Notes under the pieces: model-generated | What the model saw: only the letters and a program-made list of their open reading frames with translations | Told to the model about the DNA's origin: nothing | Database searches by the model: none | Assembly (NCBI GenBank): GCA_025937785.1 | Contig: JAICQQ010000050.1 | Location: 1-43,820 of the forward strand | Source: Polyangiaceae bacterium | Lineage (GTDB): Bacteria > Myxococcota_A > Polyangia > Polyangiales > Polyangiaceae | DNA: 43,820 bases | Direction of reading: 5' to 3' | Made by a program: the position numbers and the translations under genes | Part shown: one piece after another, positions 1 through 9,094 of the stretch | How the letters are laid out: every line of letters starts with the position of its first letter | Numbering within the stretch: the stretch's first letter is position 1

Positions 1-586
1 CAGGCGCCACCGGCGCGGGTGCAGGCGCCACCGGCGCGGGCGCCACCGGCGCTGGCGCCACCGGCGCAGCAGCCGGCGGAGCCGCCGGCGCGGGTGCAGG
101 CGCTGGCGCGGGTGCAGGCGCGGCCGCGGGAGGCGGCGGCGTCGCAGGCACGGCAGCTGGCCTCGGAGCAGCAGGCGCTACCGGTCGAACTGGGGCGGGC
201 GCTGGCGCCAGCGCAGCGGCAGGCGGCTCAGCGGCGGGCGCGGGAACTGCCGCCTCCGGCTCGGGCGCGGGTTCCGGTGCCGGAACCTCGGGGGCAGGCT
301 CGGCGGGCACCGCTACCTCCTTCTCGACGGCGAGATCGTCGACCGCGAGGCTTGGCGCCGTGCCCTCGGGTTTCACGGCTTCCTCGTGCGCCGCCTCCGC
401 CGCGGGCTCTGCCTGGTGCTTCACCGATTCTGTCGTGTGGATGGGCACCTTCGAGTCGGCGTTGCCCGCCCAGACGAAAGCGCCGAGCGCCGCCGCCGCC
501 ACGAGCAACGACACGCTGGTGGTTTCGTCGGAGGCTTCCTGTGCATGTCCGTGGGCGTGGCCCGAAGAGCTCTTGGATTCTGACAT
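1..586 (-). CDS. Partial Pro/Ala-rich membrane-anchored protein
   Basis: The minus strand reads open from an ATG at 586 to the window edge with no stop, so about 195 codons of the N-terminal part are visible and the C-terminus is missing. The start MSESKSSSGHAHGHAQ is followed by a short charged stretch and one hydrophobic segment at about residues 23-40 (SVSLLVAAAALGAFVWAG). From about residue 85 the chain becomes almost pure Ala/Pro/Glu and ends in repeats of the type APVAPAPVAPAPAP. This is the layout of an inner-membrane anchor with an extended periplasmic linker, as in TonB-like or SPOR/LysM envelope proteins, but the functional domain lies outside the window, so no function is assigned. 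It lies 88 bases downstream of recQ on the same strand. The plus-strand frames here are shadows of the repeats. Confidence 0.72.
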   Translation of the reverse strand, partial: MSESKSSSGHAHGHAQEASDETTSVSLLVAAAALGAFVWAGNADSKVPIHTTESVKHQAEPAAEAAHEEAVKPEGTAPSLAVDDLAVEKEVAVPAEPAPEVPAPEPAPEPEAAVPAPAAEPPAAALAPAPAPVRPVAPAAPRPAAVPATPPPPAAAPAPAPAPAPAPAAPPAAAPVAPAPVAPAPVAPAPAPVAP

Positions 587-674
587 GGGGGGGGTCCTAC
601 TGCTGAGGGGACGCCAAGTCTAGGGCTGGCTCCTTATCAGCGCACGGCTCGAAATCGGGCAGCGCTCCATCCGC

Positions 675-2411
675 TTATTTCTGCTTCAGAACCTCGAGGA
701 ACGCGGCCCCGTAGCGCTCGAGCTTGGTGGGGCCGACGCCGGTGATGGCCAGGAGCTGTCCGGGCGTCGTGGGGCGGTGCGCTGCCATCTCGAGCAGCGT
801 GGCATCACTGAAGATCACGTACGCGGGAACGCCGCGCTCGTCGGCGAGCTCGCGCCGTAGCTTCTTGAGCTCCTCGAAGATCTCGAGCCCCACGCCGGCG
901 CTGGCGCCTGCAGCGGCAGGGGCGCTCGCGCCGGTTCGCGCACGGGTTTTGGGGAGCGTGGCGAGCAGGTCCGTGCCGAGGCACTGATCGCAGGCTTCGC
1001 CGCAGGGGTCGGCTTGCTCTTCGAAGTGTCGCACCAGCGCCTGGTGCCGGCAGCCCTTCGCCTCGCAATAGTCGAACATTTCGCGCACCAGCGCGCGGGT
1101 CCGCGCCTGCTGTTGCTCATCACCCGACTCGGAGGCGAAGCCATCGTAGGCGATGACTTCGGACCAGCTGTAAAAGAGGACACAGTCGCTGGTGACACCG
1201 TCGCGCCCGGCGCGGCCCACCTCTTGGTAGTAGCCTTCGATGGAACGGGGCATGTCACGGTGGATCACGTAGCGCACGTTGGACTTGTCGATGCCCATCC
1301 CAAATGCGATCGTGGCGACGACCACGTCGAGCTCATCGGAGCGAAACGCTTGTTGGACGCGCGAGCGAGCCTCGCTGTCCATGCCGGCATGATAGGCGCC
1401 TGCCCTGCAGCCGTTCTCGATGAGATAGCTCGCCAGCGACTCGGCGCGCTTGCGTGAAAGACAGTAGATGATGCCGCTCTGGCCACGCCGAGCAAGCACC
1501 AGTGACAGAATGGCCTTGCGCACCGCGGGCTTCAAGTCGGGCCCTTTCTTGTACGCGAACAGCCTGAGGTTCTTTCTCAAAAAGGACCCCAGATAAACTT
1601 GCGGGCGCTGCATCGCGAGCTGCTCGACGATGTCGCGAGTGACCTGTCGCGTCGCGGTCGCCGTCAATGCCAGCACCGGTACGCCTGGAAAGCGCCGCTT
1701 GAGGCCGCTGAGCTTGCGATACGCTGGCCGGAAGTCGTGGCCCCAGCTGCTGATGCAGTGCGCCTCGTCGACTGCGATCAGCTTGAGATCGAGGTTTCTG
1801 AGTGCCCAGCCTACCGACGCCTCGAGCCCCTCGGGAGAGGCGTACAACAGCTCGAACTCGCCGCGGGCCAGTCGGTCGAGGCGGCTCTTCCGAACTTCGG
1901 GGGCCAGGCTCGAATTCAGGTAGGTAGCTCTAAGGCCGTACTCGGTGAGCGCGTCGACTTGATCCTTCATCAGCGCTATCAGCGGCGAAACGACCAGTGT
2001 CGTGCCTCCGAGCACGCGGGCCGGCACCTGGAAGGTGAGCGACTTTCCGGCTCCGGTCGGCATGATGCCCACGCAGTCGCGCCCTGCCAGCACGCTCTTG
2101 ATGATGTCTGCCTGCCCAGGGCGGAAGGCCTTGAAGCCGAACACCTCGTGCAAAACCGCCTCGGGCGTGGCGCGGGCACCGTTCCCAGCCGCGCCGGCTG
2201 CGGGGGCTTCGAGCGCTTGGGCTAGCTCTTTCAGCATGTCGAGCGTATCGGTCAGGAACAATCCCGAGTTGCGTCTCCAGAGCCTGCGGAGCTCTTTCAG
2301 CTCCTCGGCCACTTCTCGCCGCACGGTCGAGCTCGCAGCGCCGGTCTGAAAGCGCTCCACCAGTGCGCGCACTCGCGCCAGCACTTGTTGGGGCGAGGTG
2401 GCGTCGAGCAT
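675..2411 (-). CDS. recQ: RecQ-like ATP-dependent DNA helicase
   Basis: A 578-residue superfamily 2 helicase that would unwind DNA 3'-5' in recombination and repair. Visible in order: an unusual N-terminal extension of about 85 residues, motif 0 (FGFKAFRPGQ, 91-100), Walker A PTGAGKS (118-124), DEAH (215-218) followed by CISSWGHDFRP, the ALTATAT motif, the helicase C lobe with IAFGMGIDK and QEVGRAGRDG, a Cys cluster (CEAKGC...CGEACDQC) that should bind zinc, and a C-terminal HRDC domain containing TGVGPTKLERYG. An Ala-rich linker runs almost directly from the zinc cluster into HRDC, so the winged-helix part of the RQC region seems to be absent. The ATG at 2411 is preferred to an in-frame TTG at 2447 because it is the first ATG and gives the more usual N-terminus. 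Confidence 0.92.
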   Translation of the reverse strand: MLDATSPQQVLARVRALVERFQTGAASSTVRREVAEELKELRRLWRRNSGLFLTDTLDMLKELAQALEAPAAGAAGNGARATPEAVLHEVFGFKAFRPGQADIIKSVLAGRDCVGIMPTGAGKSLTFQVPARVLGGTTLVVSPLIALMKDQVDALTEYGLRATYLNSSLAPEVRKSRLDRLARGEFELLYASPEGLEASVGWALRNLDLKLIAVDEAHCISSWGHDFRPAYRKLSGLKRRFPGVPVLALTATATRQVTRDIVEQLAMQRPQVYLGSFLRKNLRLFAYKKGPDLKPAVRKAILSLVLARRGQSGIIYCLSRKRAESLASYLIENGCRAGAYHAGMDSEARSRVQQAFRSDELDVVVATIAFGMGIDKSNVRYVIHRDMPRSIEGYYQEVGRAGRDGVTSDCVLFYSWSEVIAYDGFASESGDEQQQARTRALVREMFDYCEAKGCRHQALVRHFEEQADPCGEACDQCLGTDLLATLPKTRARTGASAPAAAGASAGVGLEIFEELKKLRRELADERGVPAYVIFSDATLLEMAAHRPTTPGQLLAITGVGPTKLERYGAAFLEVLKQK

Positions 2412-2506
2412 TCGCGTGCTCGTAACACAGAGCGGCGCCTCGCCCAAGCTGGGCCGAGCGTTCGGCGTTGCGGGCGCGGCTGTTCTGCGGCTACCCTTCG
2501 ATCTCG

Positions 2507-3376
2507 ATGGTCTTCGAGTACGGGGCTTTCGCTCAGAGGTGGCTCAAGCGGGTGTTCTCGACGCTCGCGCTGGCAGCGCTGGCGTTCGCCTGCGGTGGGC
2601 CGAGCACGGGCCCCTGTCCGCTCCAGAATTGGAGCGGCGTGTGTGACTTGACGAACTTCACGCGCTTGCGAGAGGTCGAGTTTCCGGTACCGCACTCGGT
2701 GTACGAGGCTCTCTACACTCCGGTAGCCAACGCCGAGTCGCCGAACTATTCCCCGCCCGCAGTGCGCGTCGAAATCCAGGCGCTCTCGAAGCACGAAGCG
2801 GCCCTCCAGCAGCACATGCAAGCCAACCGTCGCATCGCGTGCCAACAGACCATTCGCGATGGCTGTGCCTACAACCCGGTCCTGGCCGCTTTCCCCGAGT
2901 TCGATCCCAACCGTTACGCCCAGGCAGCCCCTACCGGACCCGAGGGTTGTGAAAAGGTGGAAGGACAGGCGAGCCGCAGCATCGGTCAGCGCAGCAGCGA
3001 GACGCTGCCGGAACAGTTTCAGTTCGTTCACAACTCGTCCAGCGTCGACGACTCGATGGCTGCCACGGCACAGACCGTTGCCCAGCGGCTTTCGGCCGAT
3101 CCGAGCATCGAATGCGTGGGCGTCGTCGGTCAGTCCGCGGCGGGCGAGTCGCCGGGAGTGTCCGAGCTCAGGGCCCAGGCGATCAAGCGGCTGTTGGCGC
3201 AGGCGGGCGTGCAGCCAAAGCGGATGATGACCGTGAGCACCAGCACGCCGCTCTACGGTGCGAACAACGAGCGCGAGGCCCCGAAGCCCGAAGATCAGCG
3301 CGTCAACATCACCATCATCTTGCGCGCGGGCGCGTCCAACTCGTCGGGAGCGCCCGCAGCTACGCCGCCGCAGTGA
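2507..3376 (+). CDS. Lipoprotein with OmpA/MotB-like C-terminal domain
   Basis: A 289-residue predicted lipoprotein. A positively charged, hydrophobic N-terminus ends in the lipobox-like LAFAC, followed by GGPS. The middle has several Cys residues (CPLQNWSGVC, ACQQTIRDGC) that could form disulphides. The C-terminal 120 residues resemble an OmpA-like peptidoglycan-associated fold: FQFVHNSSSVDDSM, an IECVGVVGQSA strand, ELRAQAIKRLLAQAGV and a final DQRVNITIIL strand. The Asp/Arg pair that binds diaminopimelate is not clear, so peptidoglycan binding is an inference. The ATG at 2507 is chosen because an upstream TTG at 2468 would give an over-long n-region. The gene is divergent from recQ and its stop overlaps the next start (GTGA at 3373). 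Confidence 0.75.
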   Translation: MVFEYGAFAQRWLKRVFSTLALAALAFACGGPSTGPCPLQNWSGVCDLTNFTRLREVEFPVPHSVYEALYTPVANAESPNYSPPAVRVEIQALSKHEAALQQHMQANRRIACQQTIRDGCAYNPVLAAFPEFDPNRYAQAAPTGPEGCEKVEGQASRSIGQRSSETLPEQFQFVHNSSSVDDSMAATAQTVAQRLSADPSIECVGVVGQSAAGESPGVSELRAQAIKRLLAQAGVQPKRMMTVSTSTPLYGANNEREAPKPEDQRVNITIILRAGASNSSGAPAATPPQ

Positions 3377-4983
3377 CACGACTCCGCCTGGCGCTGTGCG
3401 CCGTGGCGCTGGCACCGGCCTTCGCCTGTGGCGGTCCTTCGGGTCCGGCGCACGCCGGTACCGTCACCCCCCCCGCCTCCGTCCGCCCGCCTCCGCCCGT
3501 CTCCGCCGAGGTGCCCGTCGCCTCCGCCTCGACGCAAGGGGTCGCTGCCACCTCGGGCGCTATCGGTGGGGCCTACCCGACCACCGTGGAACGAGCAGCC
3601 CAGAGTGGCCGCTGGGTGGTGTATTGTCAGGCGACCGAAGACACCGACCGCAACGGCGAACTCGCCGTCAGCGTGGGTCCTCGCGGAGAGCTCAAAGGCG
3701 ACCAGCTCGCACCCTACCTCGCCGTCGGCGACGCCGAGCCTTTGCAGATCGATGCCCTTTGGGCGATCGAACCCAGCGAGCGCTGGCTGGCGGTCAAGCT
3801 CGCAGGACAAGCCGTGGTGATCGACACCAAGGACGGACGGCGCACTGCGCTCGCCGAGGCCAACGTCGATCTGCTGGAGTCGGGTGAAACCTATCCGCTG
3901 CACCGCGCGCTGGCGTTCGAAGCGCAGACCGGCTCGCTCTTGTTTTCGCGGACGCCGGCTGAGGGGGGCTTCGAGCTGCGCGCGCTGCTGCCAGGCGGTA
4001 CCACCAGCCGCAGGTTCTTGGGGCAAGGCAAACTGCAGCGCGTGCAGGTCTCGTGGGACGGCGCCTGGAGCATCGTCGACTCCGTCACCGAGGATACCAA
4101 CCAGAACGGCCGCCTCGATCGACCGCTACCGAGCAGCGCCAAGAAAGCTCGCTGCCACGCGCCGTTCTCGAGTTTCCCGGTGTGGCAGCATCAAGCGGAC
4201 GCTCTCACGACGCACGTCATCTCGGCCCGCACCGGCGAAGCTCAGCGCGTGAAAGACTTCGTGGGCCCTCTGGGCGACGGCTTCTTGTTTCGCGACGAAC
4301 AGGGCAGCTTGTTCTTGCAGCGGGGTGCTGCCCGACAGCGCCTGGCCCCCCCCGAATGCGGCGCGCAAGTGGTGCACGCGGACGCCGAACGCCGGCTGGT
4401 GCTGGCGGCGTGCCGCGGCCCGCAGACGGACGTGAAAGCAAGGCGCAGCAGACGTAAACCTCCCGCGCCTCCGCGCGCCCGCTTGCCGCTGTGGTTGCTC
4501 GGGGAAGGGTTCTCGCTGGATCTGGGCCTCGCGCTCGGGCCCACCGGCGCGGATCACTGGGCAGAGTCTGCTCCGCGCCTGGTTCCGATCCACGCGGGTG
4601 CGGAGCGGCGGCTGCTCGACATGGACACGCGGGCGCTGTTGCCCCTCGGAGCTCTGGACAGCGTACTCACGACGTTCGGCACCCGCGCGCTCCTGATCCG
4701 AGAACGTGAAATCGAGCTCGTCGACGCCGTGAAGAACCTTAGCCTGTTCGAGCTCGAGCACGCCGAACTTCTGCCTTCGGTGCTGGTGGTCCCCGGCATG
4801 GCTTGGGTCAGCCCTCATGTCATCGATCTCGAGCGAGGCGCGCTGGTCGGTGTCACCGAAGGGGCCGTTTTCGCGCTCAGCCGCACGGGGCACGTGCTGC
4901 AGACCGAGCAGGCCGCACGCGCCGGCACGCTGCCCCTCGGGCCTTTGGTGTGGCGCACGCCACGCACGCCAGAAGGGGATTAG
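3373..4983 (+). CDS. Lipoprotein, probable beta-propeller-like, unknown function
   Basis: A 536-residue protein starting at a GTG that overlaps the previous stop by four bases, so the two lipoproteins are probably translationally coupled. The signal peptide [19 protein letters not shown] has the same post-cysteine GGPS as its upstream neighbour. A Pro-rich linker follows, then repeated short beta-rich blocks ([21 protein letters not shown], then [13 protein letters not shown] further on) that suggest a WD/TolB-like propeller. Two Asp-rich motifs, DTDRNGEL and DTNQNGRLD, look like DxDxNGxL calcium loops. A basic patch ([16 protein letters not shown]) splits the chain at about residue 360. No specific family is recognised. 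The 3' end overlaps the convergent msrA stop by four bases. Confidence 0.78.
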   Translation: MTRLRLALCAVALAPAFACGGPSGPAHAGTVTPPASVRPPPPVSAEVPVASASTQGVAATSGAIGGAYPTTVERAAQSGRWVVYCQATEDTDRNGELAVSVGPRGELKGDQLAPYLAVGDAEPLQIDALWAIEPSERWLAVKLAGQAVVIDTKDGRRTALAEANVDLLESGETYPLHRALAFEAQTGSLLFSRTPAEGGFELRALLPGGTTSRRFLGQGKLQRVQVSWDGAWSIVDSVTEDTNQNGRLDRPLPSSAKKARCHAPFSSFPVWQHQADALTTHVISARTGEAQRVKDFVGPLGDGFLFRDEQGSLFLQRGAARQRLAPPECGAQVVHADAERRLVLAACRGPQTDVKARRSRRKPPAPPRARLPLWLLGEGFSLDLGLALGPTGADHWAESAPRLVPIHAGAERRLLDMDTRALLPLGALDSVLTTFGTRALLIREREIELVDAVKNLSLFELEHAELLPSVLVVPGMAWVSPHVIDLERGALVGVTEGAVFALSRTGHVLQTEQAARAGTLPLGPLVWRTPRTPEGD

Positions 4984-5633
4984 CCGGTCGCGGGCAGCCC
5001 GATGGGGCACGCCACGCCGGTGCCACCGAGACCGCAGTAACCGCCAGGGTTCTTCTCGAGGTACTGTTGGTGATAGTCCTCGGCGAAGTAAAAGCTGGGG
5101 GCCGGCACGATTTCAGTCGTGATCTTCGAGTACCCCGCCGCTTCGAGCCGCGCGGCGTAGGCCTTGGACGACTCACGCGCGAGGCGCTCTTGCTCCTCGT
5201 CGTAGAAGTAGATCCCCGAGCGGTACTGGGTCCCCACGTCGTTGCCCTGGCGCATGCCCTGCGTGGGATCGTGGGATTCCCAGAACACTTTGAGCAACGC
5301 TTCGTAGCTGGTTTTCTCCGGATCGAAAACCACGCGCACGACTTCGTTGTGACCCGTGCGGCCGGAGCACACTTCTTTATAGGTGGGGTTCGGCGTCAGA
5401 CCGCCTGCGTACCCCACCTGCGTGCTGTACACGCCGGGTGCTTGCCAAAACTTGCGTTCGGCGCCCCAGAAGCAGCCCAGACCGAACATGGCCAGCTGCT
5501 TGCCCTCGAAGGCTCCCGACAGCGGGGTGCCGAGCACCGCGTGCACTCCCGCCACTGGCATCGGCTCGCTGCGTCCCGGAAGGGCTTCTTCTCGATTCGG
5601 GAGCCCGATCTTCTTTTGGGTGAACCACGACAT
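4980..5633 (-). CDS. msrA: Peptide methionine sulfoxide reductase MsrA
   Basis: A 217-residue enzyme that reduces the S-diastereomer of methionine sulfoxide in proteins. The catalytic motif GCFWGAE is clear, with Cys54, followed by the family blocks [53 protein letters not shown], and a C-terminal [14 protein letters not shown] with candidate resolving cysteines. The N-terminus is extended by about 50 residues compared with minimal MsrA, with no clear signal peptide. The ATG at 5633 is preferred because AAGGAG lies just upstream; an in-frame TTG at 5654 is less likely. It lies 17 bases downstream of the yqeY-like gene and is probably co-transcribed with it. Confidence 0.95.
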   Translation of the reverse strand: MSWFTQKKIGLPNREEALPGRSEPMPVAGVHAVLGTPLSGAFEGKQLAMFGLGCFWGAERKFWQAPGVYSTQVGYAGGLTPNPTYKEVCSGRTGHNEVVRVVFDPEKTSYEALLKVFWESHDPTQGMRQGNDVGTQYRSGIYFYDEEQERLARESSKAYAARLEAAGYSKITTEIVPAPSFYFAEDYHQQYLEKNPGGYCGLGGTGVACPIGLPATG

Positions 5634-5650
5634 AGCGCCTCTCCTTCGAT

Positions 5651-6076
5651 TCAAGTGGAGCGGATCTGCCGGACCGCAGCGGCAACGTCCTTTCCGTCGA
5701 CCGCTAGATTCTGGGTCTTCAGGTGCTTCATGGCAATCCCGGTGGCCGGGCCATCGGCTTTCGCGGCGCGGATCGCCTCGTGTGCCGGCCCCAAGGCCTC
5801 GACGACTTGCTCCAGGCTCATGCCCTCGGGCAGCAGGGTCTTCAAGATCTCGATCTCGCGTTGCAAGACTTGGCGTTGCTCCGCGTCACTCGACGCTGCC
5901 AGCGATTCTTCGTTCGACTTGACCAGCTTCTTCAAGGTGACGATCACGGTTGCGTCGTCCGTCGCCTCACCACGCCCCGTGATTTCTCCCAGGGCCACGC
6001 GCAAAATCTCCTTCTCGACGGTGTCCTTCGCCTTCATGGCCGCAAACATGCGGCTCTTGATCTCATCGACTAACAT
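5651..6076 (-). CDS. GatB/YqeY domain protein
   Basis: A 141-residue YqeY-like protein. It begins [18 protein letters not shown], has the helical block [12 protein letters not shown], then [33 protein letters not shown], and ends with the typical [30 protein letters not shown]. The family shares the tail domain of the GatB amidotransferase subunit and probably binds tRNA or nucleic acid, but its cellular role is not settled. Length and motif order fit a complete protein. It is the first gene of a probable two-gene transcript with msrA. Confidence 0.9.
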   Translation of the reverse strand: MLVDEIKSRMFAAMKAKDTVEKEILRVALGEITGRGEATDDATVIVTLKKLVKSNEESLAASSDAEQRQVLQREIEILKTLLPEGMSLEQVVEALGPAHEAIRAAKADGPATGIAMKHLKTQNLAVDGKDVAAAVRQIRST

Positions 6077-6174
6077 GGGTCTGCCTTTCGAAATCCAGTG
6101 GCGTTCGCACTACCACGGATCGCGTCGTTTGCAGAGGATCGCCGGACTCGCGCGTTCAGGACTGGCGGGTAGGC

Positions 6175-7107
6175 TCAGTAGGGCGTCTCGCCGATGTAGT
6201 TGCCCGGTGGGTCGTAATTACAAACGATGACCTCGATCGTGAAGGTGTCGTCCTGGCAGGTTCCGTACCCGCAGCCGACGGCCGTGGTCGAGTCCCACAC
6301 GACTTGTGTGTAGTGGCCGCAACCCGAACTGTTCAGGTCTGCGATGCAGGCGGGGTCGCACTGCTCCGTTTGACCAATGGTTCCATACGTGTAGCAATCG
6401 ATCTCTGCCACCCAGCCCGCGACCGCATCGGGGCCGGTGAACGAGGCGGAGCCACCGCCGAAGCTGCCTTGGAGCGCGATGTTCTCGCCGTACATCCCGT
6501 TGGGGCGATGGAAGATGTTGCCGCAGTTGGTCTCGTCGACCAGCGTGTTCGCCCAGTCCTGGGCCATTTCGGCGAGATCGTCGCTCCACACCAGCTCCGG
6601 CAGCGGCGGGAAGACGTCGACGTCCGCGCGTGCCTCGTTGTGCGCAGCAACCGTGCCCTCGAAGACGCCAGTCTCGCCAGGCTCGGTTCCTCCAGCACTG
6701 CTGGTCGTGGCGGTCCCACCGGCACCCTGCCCCCCCAAGCCCTCTCCGCCGAAGCCCGCTCCCCCAGGGCCAGGACCGGCGGTATCGCCGAACCCGGTCA
6801 CGCCCGTGGTGCCGGAAGCCGCAGCGTTCGTCGCAGCCATCGAGGTGGCGCTCGTAGTCGACATGGCGCTCGTGCTCGACGCGCTCGTGCTCGATGCGAG
6901 GCCAGTCGTCGCCGAGGTGACTGCGCTCGTGCCCCCCATGCCGCCCATTTCGGTCGTTACATCGCCCATCGTGTGCGTGCCGCCGGCAGTCTCGGACTCG
7001 TCCGAGTCGTTGCCGGAACCACATGCCCCCGAAGCGAGAGCTACCATCAGCGACGCCAAACCCCTCAGAGCCCAGCGGGAAGAGCTTGCCTGCGACTTCG
7101 ACTTCAT
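6175..7107 (-). CDS. CAP/SCP-domain lipoprotein
   Basis: A 310-residue exported protein. After MKSKSQASSSRWALRGLASL the signal ends at Cys29 in an imperfect lipobox (ASGAC). Residues 40-160 are a low-complexity Ser/Thr/Ala linker turning into Gly-rich sequence, common in myxobacterial lipoproteins. The C-terminal 140 residues are a CAP (SCP/TAPS) domain: AHNEARADV, LVWSDDLAEMAQDWANTL, CGNIFHRPNGMYGENIA, GHYTQVVWDSTTAVGCGYG and a final VCNYDPPGNYIGETPY. Paired Cys residues in the domain suggest disulphides. Bacterial CAP proteins have varied and mostly unknown roles at the cell surface. The ATG at 7107 has GGAG about seven bases upstream. A 10-bp inverted repeat lies 18 bases before the start (7126-7158). 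Divergent from the mutase gene. Confidence 0.88.
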   Translation of the reverse strand: MKSKSQASSSRWALRGLASLMVALASGACGSGNDSDESETAGGTHTMGDVTTEMGGMGGTSAVTSATTGLASSTSASSTSAMSTTSATSMAATNAAASGTTGVTGFGDTAGPGPGGAGFGGEGLGGQGAGGTATTSSAGGTEPGETGVFEGTVAAHNEARADVDVFPPLPELVWSDDLAEMAQDWANTLVDETNCGNIFHRPNGMYGENIALQGSFGGGSASFTGPDAVAGWVAEIDCYTYGTIGQTEQCDPACIADLNSSGCGHYTQVVWDSTTAVGCGYGTCQDDTFTIEVIVCNYDPPGNYIGETPY

Positions 7108-7125
7108 CAACGACTCCAGCGGTGC

Positions 7126-7158
7126 TCGAACGCGCACCGTCCCAGAGCGCGCGTTCGA
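7126..7158. promoter_or_regulatory. 10-bp perfect inverted repeat in divergent promoter region
   Basis: TCGAACGCGC (7126-7135) is the exact reverse complement of GCGCGTTCGA (7149-7158), with 13 bases between. It lies 18 bases upstream of the CAP lipoprotein start and about 150 bases before the mutase start. It could be an operator for a dimeric regulator or a leader hairpin of the lipoprotein mRNA. The repeat is seen directly; its role is inference. Confidence 0.4.
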
Positions 7159-7310
7159 TCGAACCCCAACCTTAGCACCTCGGCGTGCGCCTCGGATAGG
7201 GAGCTCACCCGGCGCCATCCAGCACGCTCGTGCGACACGCGCGGTCACGAGCTCGGGCGAAGCTGCTGTGTGTGCGGGTCCGACCTCGAAGTCTGCTAAG
7301 ATCTCGGAGC

Positions 7311-9056
7311 ATGACAAAAGAAATGGCCCCCAGCGCCGGTGACTCGGCGTCGGACTACACGGCGGACGGGGAGCTGCCCGCCTTGGGTAACCACGACCTG
7401 GAACGGCTGCGCGAAGCAGCCGCGGCTTGGCGCGCAGGGCCGGTCACTCACAACCTGTCACGCTTTGCTCCGCGTCGAGCCAGGTTCGAGACGCAGAGCG
7501 GCTTCGAAGTTCCCGATCTGCTCACCCCTGCAGACGTCTCGCCCGATTACGAGCGAGAGCTCGGTTTTCCCGGTCAGTATCCGTTCACCCGCGGCGTGCA
7601 AGCGACGATGTACCGTGGTCGCCTGTGGACCATGCGCATGTTCGCGGGCTTCGGCACGCCGGAGCAGACCAATCAGCGCTTCCGCTACCTGCTGAAAGCG
7701 GGACAAACCGGACTCTCGACGGCCTTCGATTTTCCGACCTTGATGGGCTACGACTCCGACAGCGATCGCGCGCTCGGCGAGGTCGGCATGTGCGGCGTGG
7801 CCGTCGACACGTTGCGCGACATGGAGGTCTTGTTCGACGAAATCCCGCTCGACCGGGTGACGACCTCGATGACCATCAACGGTCCCGCGATCGTCCTGTT
7901 GTCATTCTACATCGCGCTCGCGGACGCACGGGGTGTATCCAGAAACCAGATCGGCGGCACGGTACAGAATGATTGCCTGAAAGAGTTCATCGCGCAGCAT
8001 GCCTGGCTCGTACCGCCGCGAGCCGCCATGCGCCTGGTGACGGACACGATCGAATACTGCACGCACGAGGTCCCCCGCTTCAACACCGTGTCCATCAGCG
8101 GCTATCATATTCGCGAAGCGGGCGCGACCGCGGCGCAAGAGCTGGCGTTCACCTTGGCCGACGGCCTCGCCTATGTCGAGTGGGCCTGCGAGCGCGGGCT
8201 CGACGTGGACGCATTCGCTCCGCGCCTGAGCTTCTTCTTCGACGTCCACAACGATTTTTTCGAAGAGATCGCCAAGTTTCGCGCGGCGCGCCGGCTGTGG
8301 GCGCGCTTCATGCGCGAACGCTTCGGCGCCAAGCTGGACGAGAGCCTCAAGCTGCGCACGCACGCCCAAACGGCGGGGGTGACGCTCACTGCGCAGCAGC
8401 CCTACAACAACGTGGCGCGCGTCGCGCTGCAAGGCCTCGCCGCAGTACTCGGCGGCACGCAGTCGCTGCACACCAACTCGCTCGACGAGACCTACGCGCT
8501 ACCCACGGAAGAGGCGGTCACGATCGCCCTGCGCACGCAGCAGATCATCGCCGAAGAGAGCGGCGTCACGAACACCATCGATCCGCTGGCGGGCAGTTAC
8601 TACGTCGAGTGGCTCACGCGCCGCTTGGAGCACGAGGCGCTCGCCACCATCGCGCGCATCGACTCCATGGGCGGTATGGTCCACGCCGTCGAGCAAGGGT
8701 ACCCCCAACGCGAGATCGCCCGCTCCGCCTTCGAATTCGAGAAGCAGGTCAATTCCGGCGAACGCGTGGTGGTGGGCGTGAACCGCTACCAGCAGGCCGG
8801 GCCCAACCGCATCCCGACTTTGCGCATCGACGAAGCCGCGCAAAGGACCCAGCTAGAGAACCTCGCCCGCGTCAAGAACGAGCGCAGCCGGGTGGCGGTA
8901 GCGCGGGCGCTCGACGAGCTCGAGAAAGCCGCGCGCAGCGACCAGAACCTGATGCCGCTGGTGATCGAAGCGGCTCGCGCCTACTGCACGGAACAGGAAA
9001 TTTGTGACGTGCTTCGCCATTGTTTCGGCAGCTATCGAGATCCCGGCTTCTTCTGA
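7311..9056 (+). CDS. icmA: B12-dependent acyl-CoA mutase large subunit, isobutyryl-CoA mutase-like
   Basis: A 581-residue catalytic (TIM-barrel) subunit of the methylmalonyl-CoA mutase family with no fused C-terminal B12-binding domain, so a separate small cobalamin subunit is needed and is not in the window. Family blocks: [46 protein letters not shown] (His266), and [10 protein letters not shown]. At the two positions that read out substrate, Phe111 and Gln229 replace the Tyr89 and Arg207 that bind the carboxylate in methylmalonyl-CoA mutase; the spacing of 118 is identical. Phe/Gln is the isobutyryl-CoA mutase pattern. Ala138 replaces the Asp117 diagnostic for 2-hydroxyisobutyryl-CoA mutase. 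The predicted reaction is isobutyryl-CoA to n-butyryl-CoA. The start is the ATG at 7311; an upstream GTG-type extension has no family similarity. The mutase call is firm, the substrate call moderate. Confidence 0.88.
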   Translation: MTKEMAPSAGDSASDYTADGELPALGNHDLERLREAAAAWRAGPVTHNLSRFAPRRARFETQSGFEVPDLLTPADVSPDYERELGFPGQYPFTRGVQATMYRGRLWTMRMFAGFGTPEQTNQRFRYLLKAGQTGLSTAFDFPTLMGYDSDSDRALGEVGMCGVAVDTLRDMEVLFDEIPLDRVTTSMTINGPAIVLLSFYIALADARGVSRNQIGGTVQNDCLKEFIAQHAWLVPPRAAMRLVTDTIEYCTHEVPRFNTVSISGYHIREAGATAAQELAFTLADGLAYVEWACERGLDVDAFAPRLSFFFDVHNDFFEEIAKFRAARRLWARFMRERFGAKLDESLKLRTHAQTAGVTLTAQQPYNNVARVALQGLAAVLGGTQSLHTNSLDETYALPTEEAVTIALRTQQIIAEESGVTNTIDPLAGSYYVEWLTRRLEHEALATIARIDSMGGMVHAVEQGYPQREIARSAFEFEKQVNSGERVVVGVNRYQQAGPNRIPTLRIDEAAQRTQLENLARVKNERSRVAVARALDELEKAARSDQNLMPLVIEAARAYCTEQEICDVLRHCFGSYRDPGFF

Positions 9057-9094
9057 CACTGGGTACATCGCACCCCGCAGCTCCCAGCCCCGTC

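Noticed and set aside
1..606. Plus-strand Ala/Pro/Arg-rich frame at the left edge
   Set aside because: The minus strand has a good start, a membrane segment and ordered Ala-Pro repeats; the plus frame is a shadow of the repeats.
2412..2447. Upstream TTG start for recQ
   Set aside because: It adds 12 residues with no family similarity, while a good ATG exists at 2411.
3112..3372. Longer N-terminus for the second lipoprotein gene
   Set aside because: This part overlaps the first lipoprotein gene in another frame; the GTG at 3373 gives a proper lipoprotein signal directly.
7311..9056. Methylmalonyl-CoA mutase as the product name
   Set aside because: The carboxylate-binding Tyr and Arg are replaced by Phe and Gln, and there is no fused B12 domain, so an isobutyryl-CoA-mutase-like call fits better.
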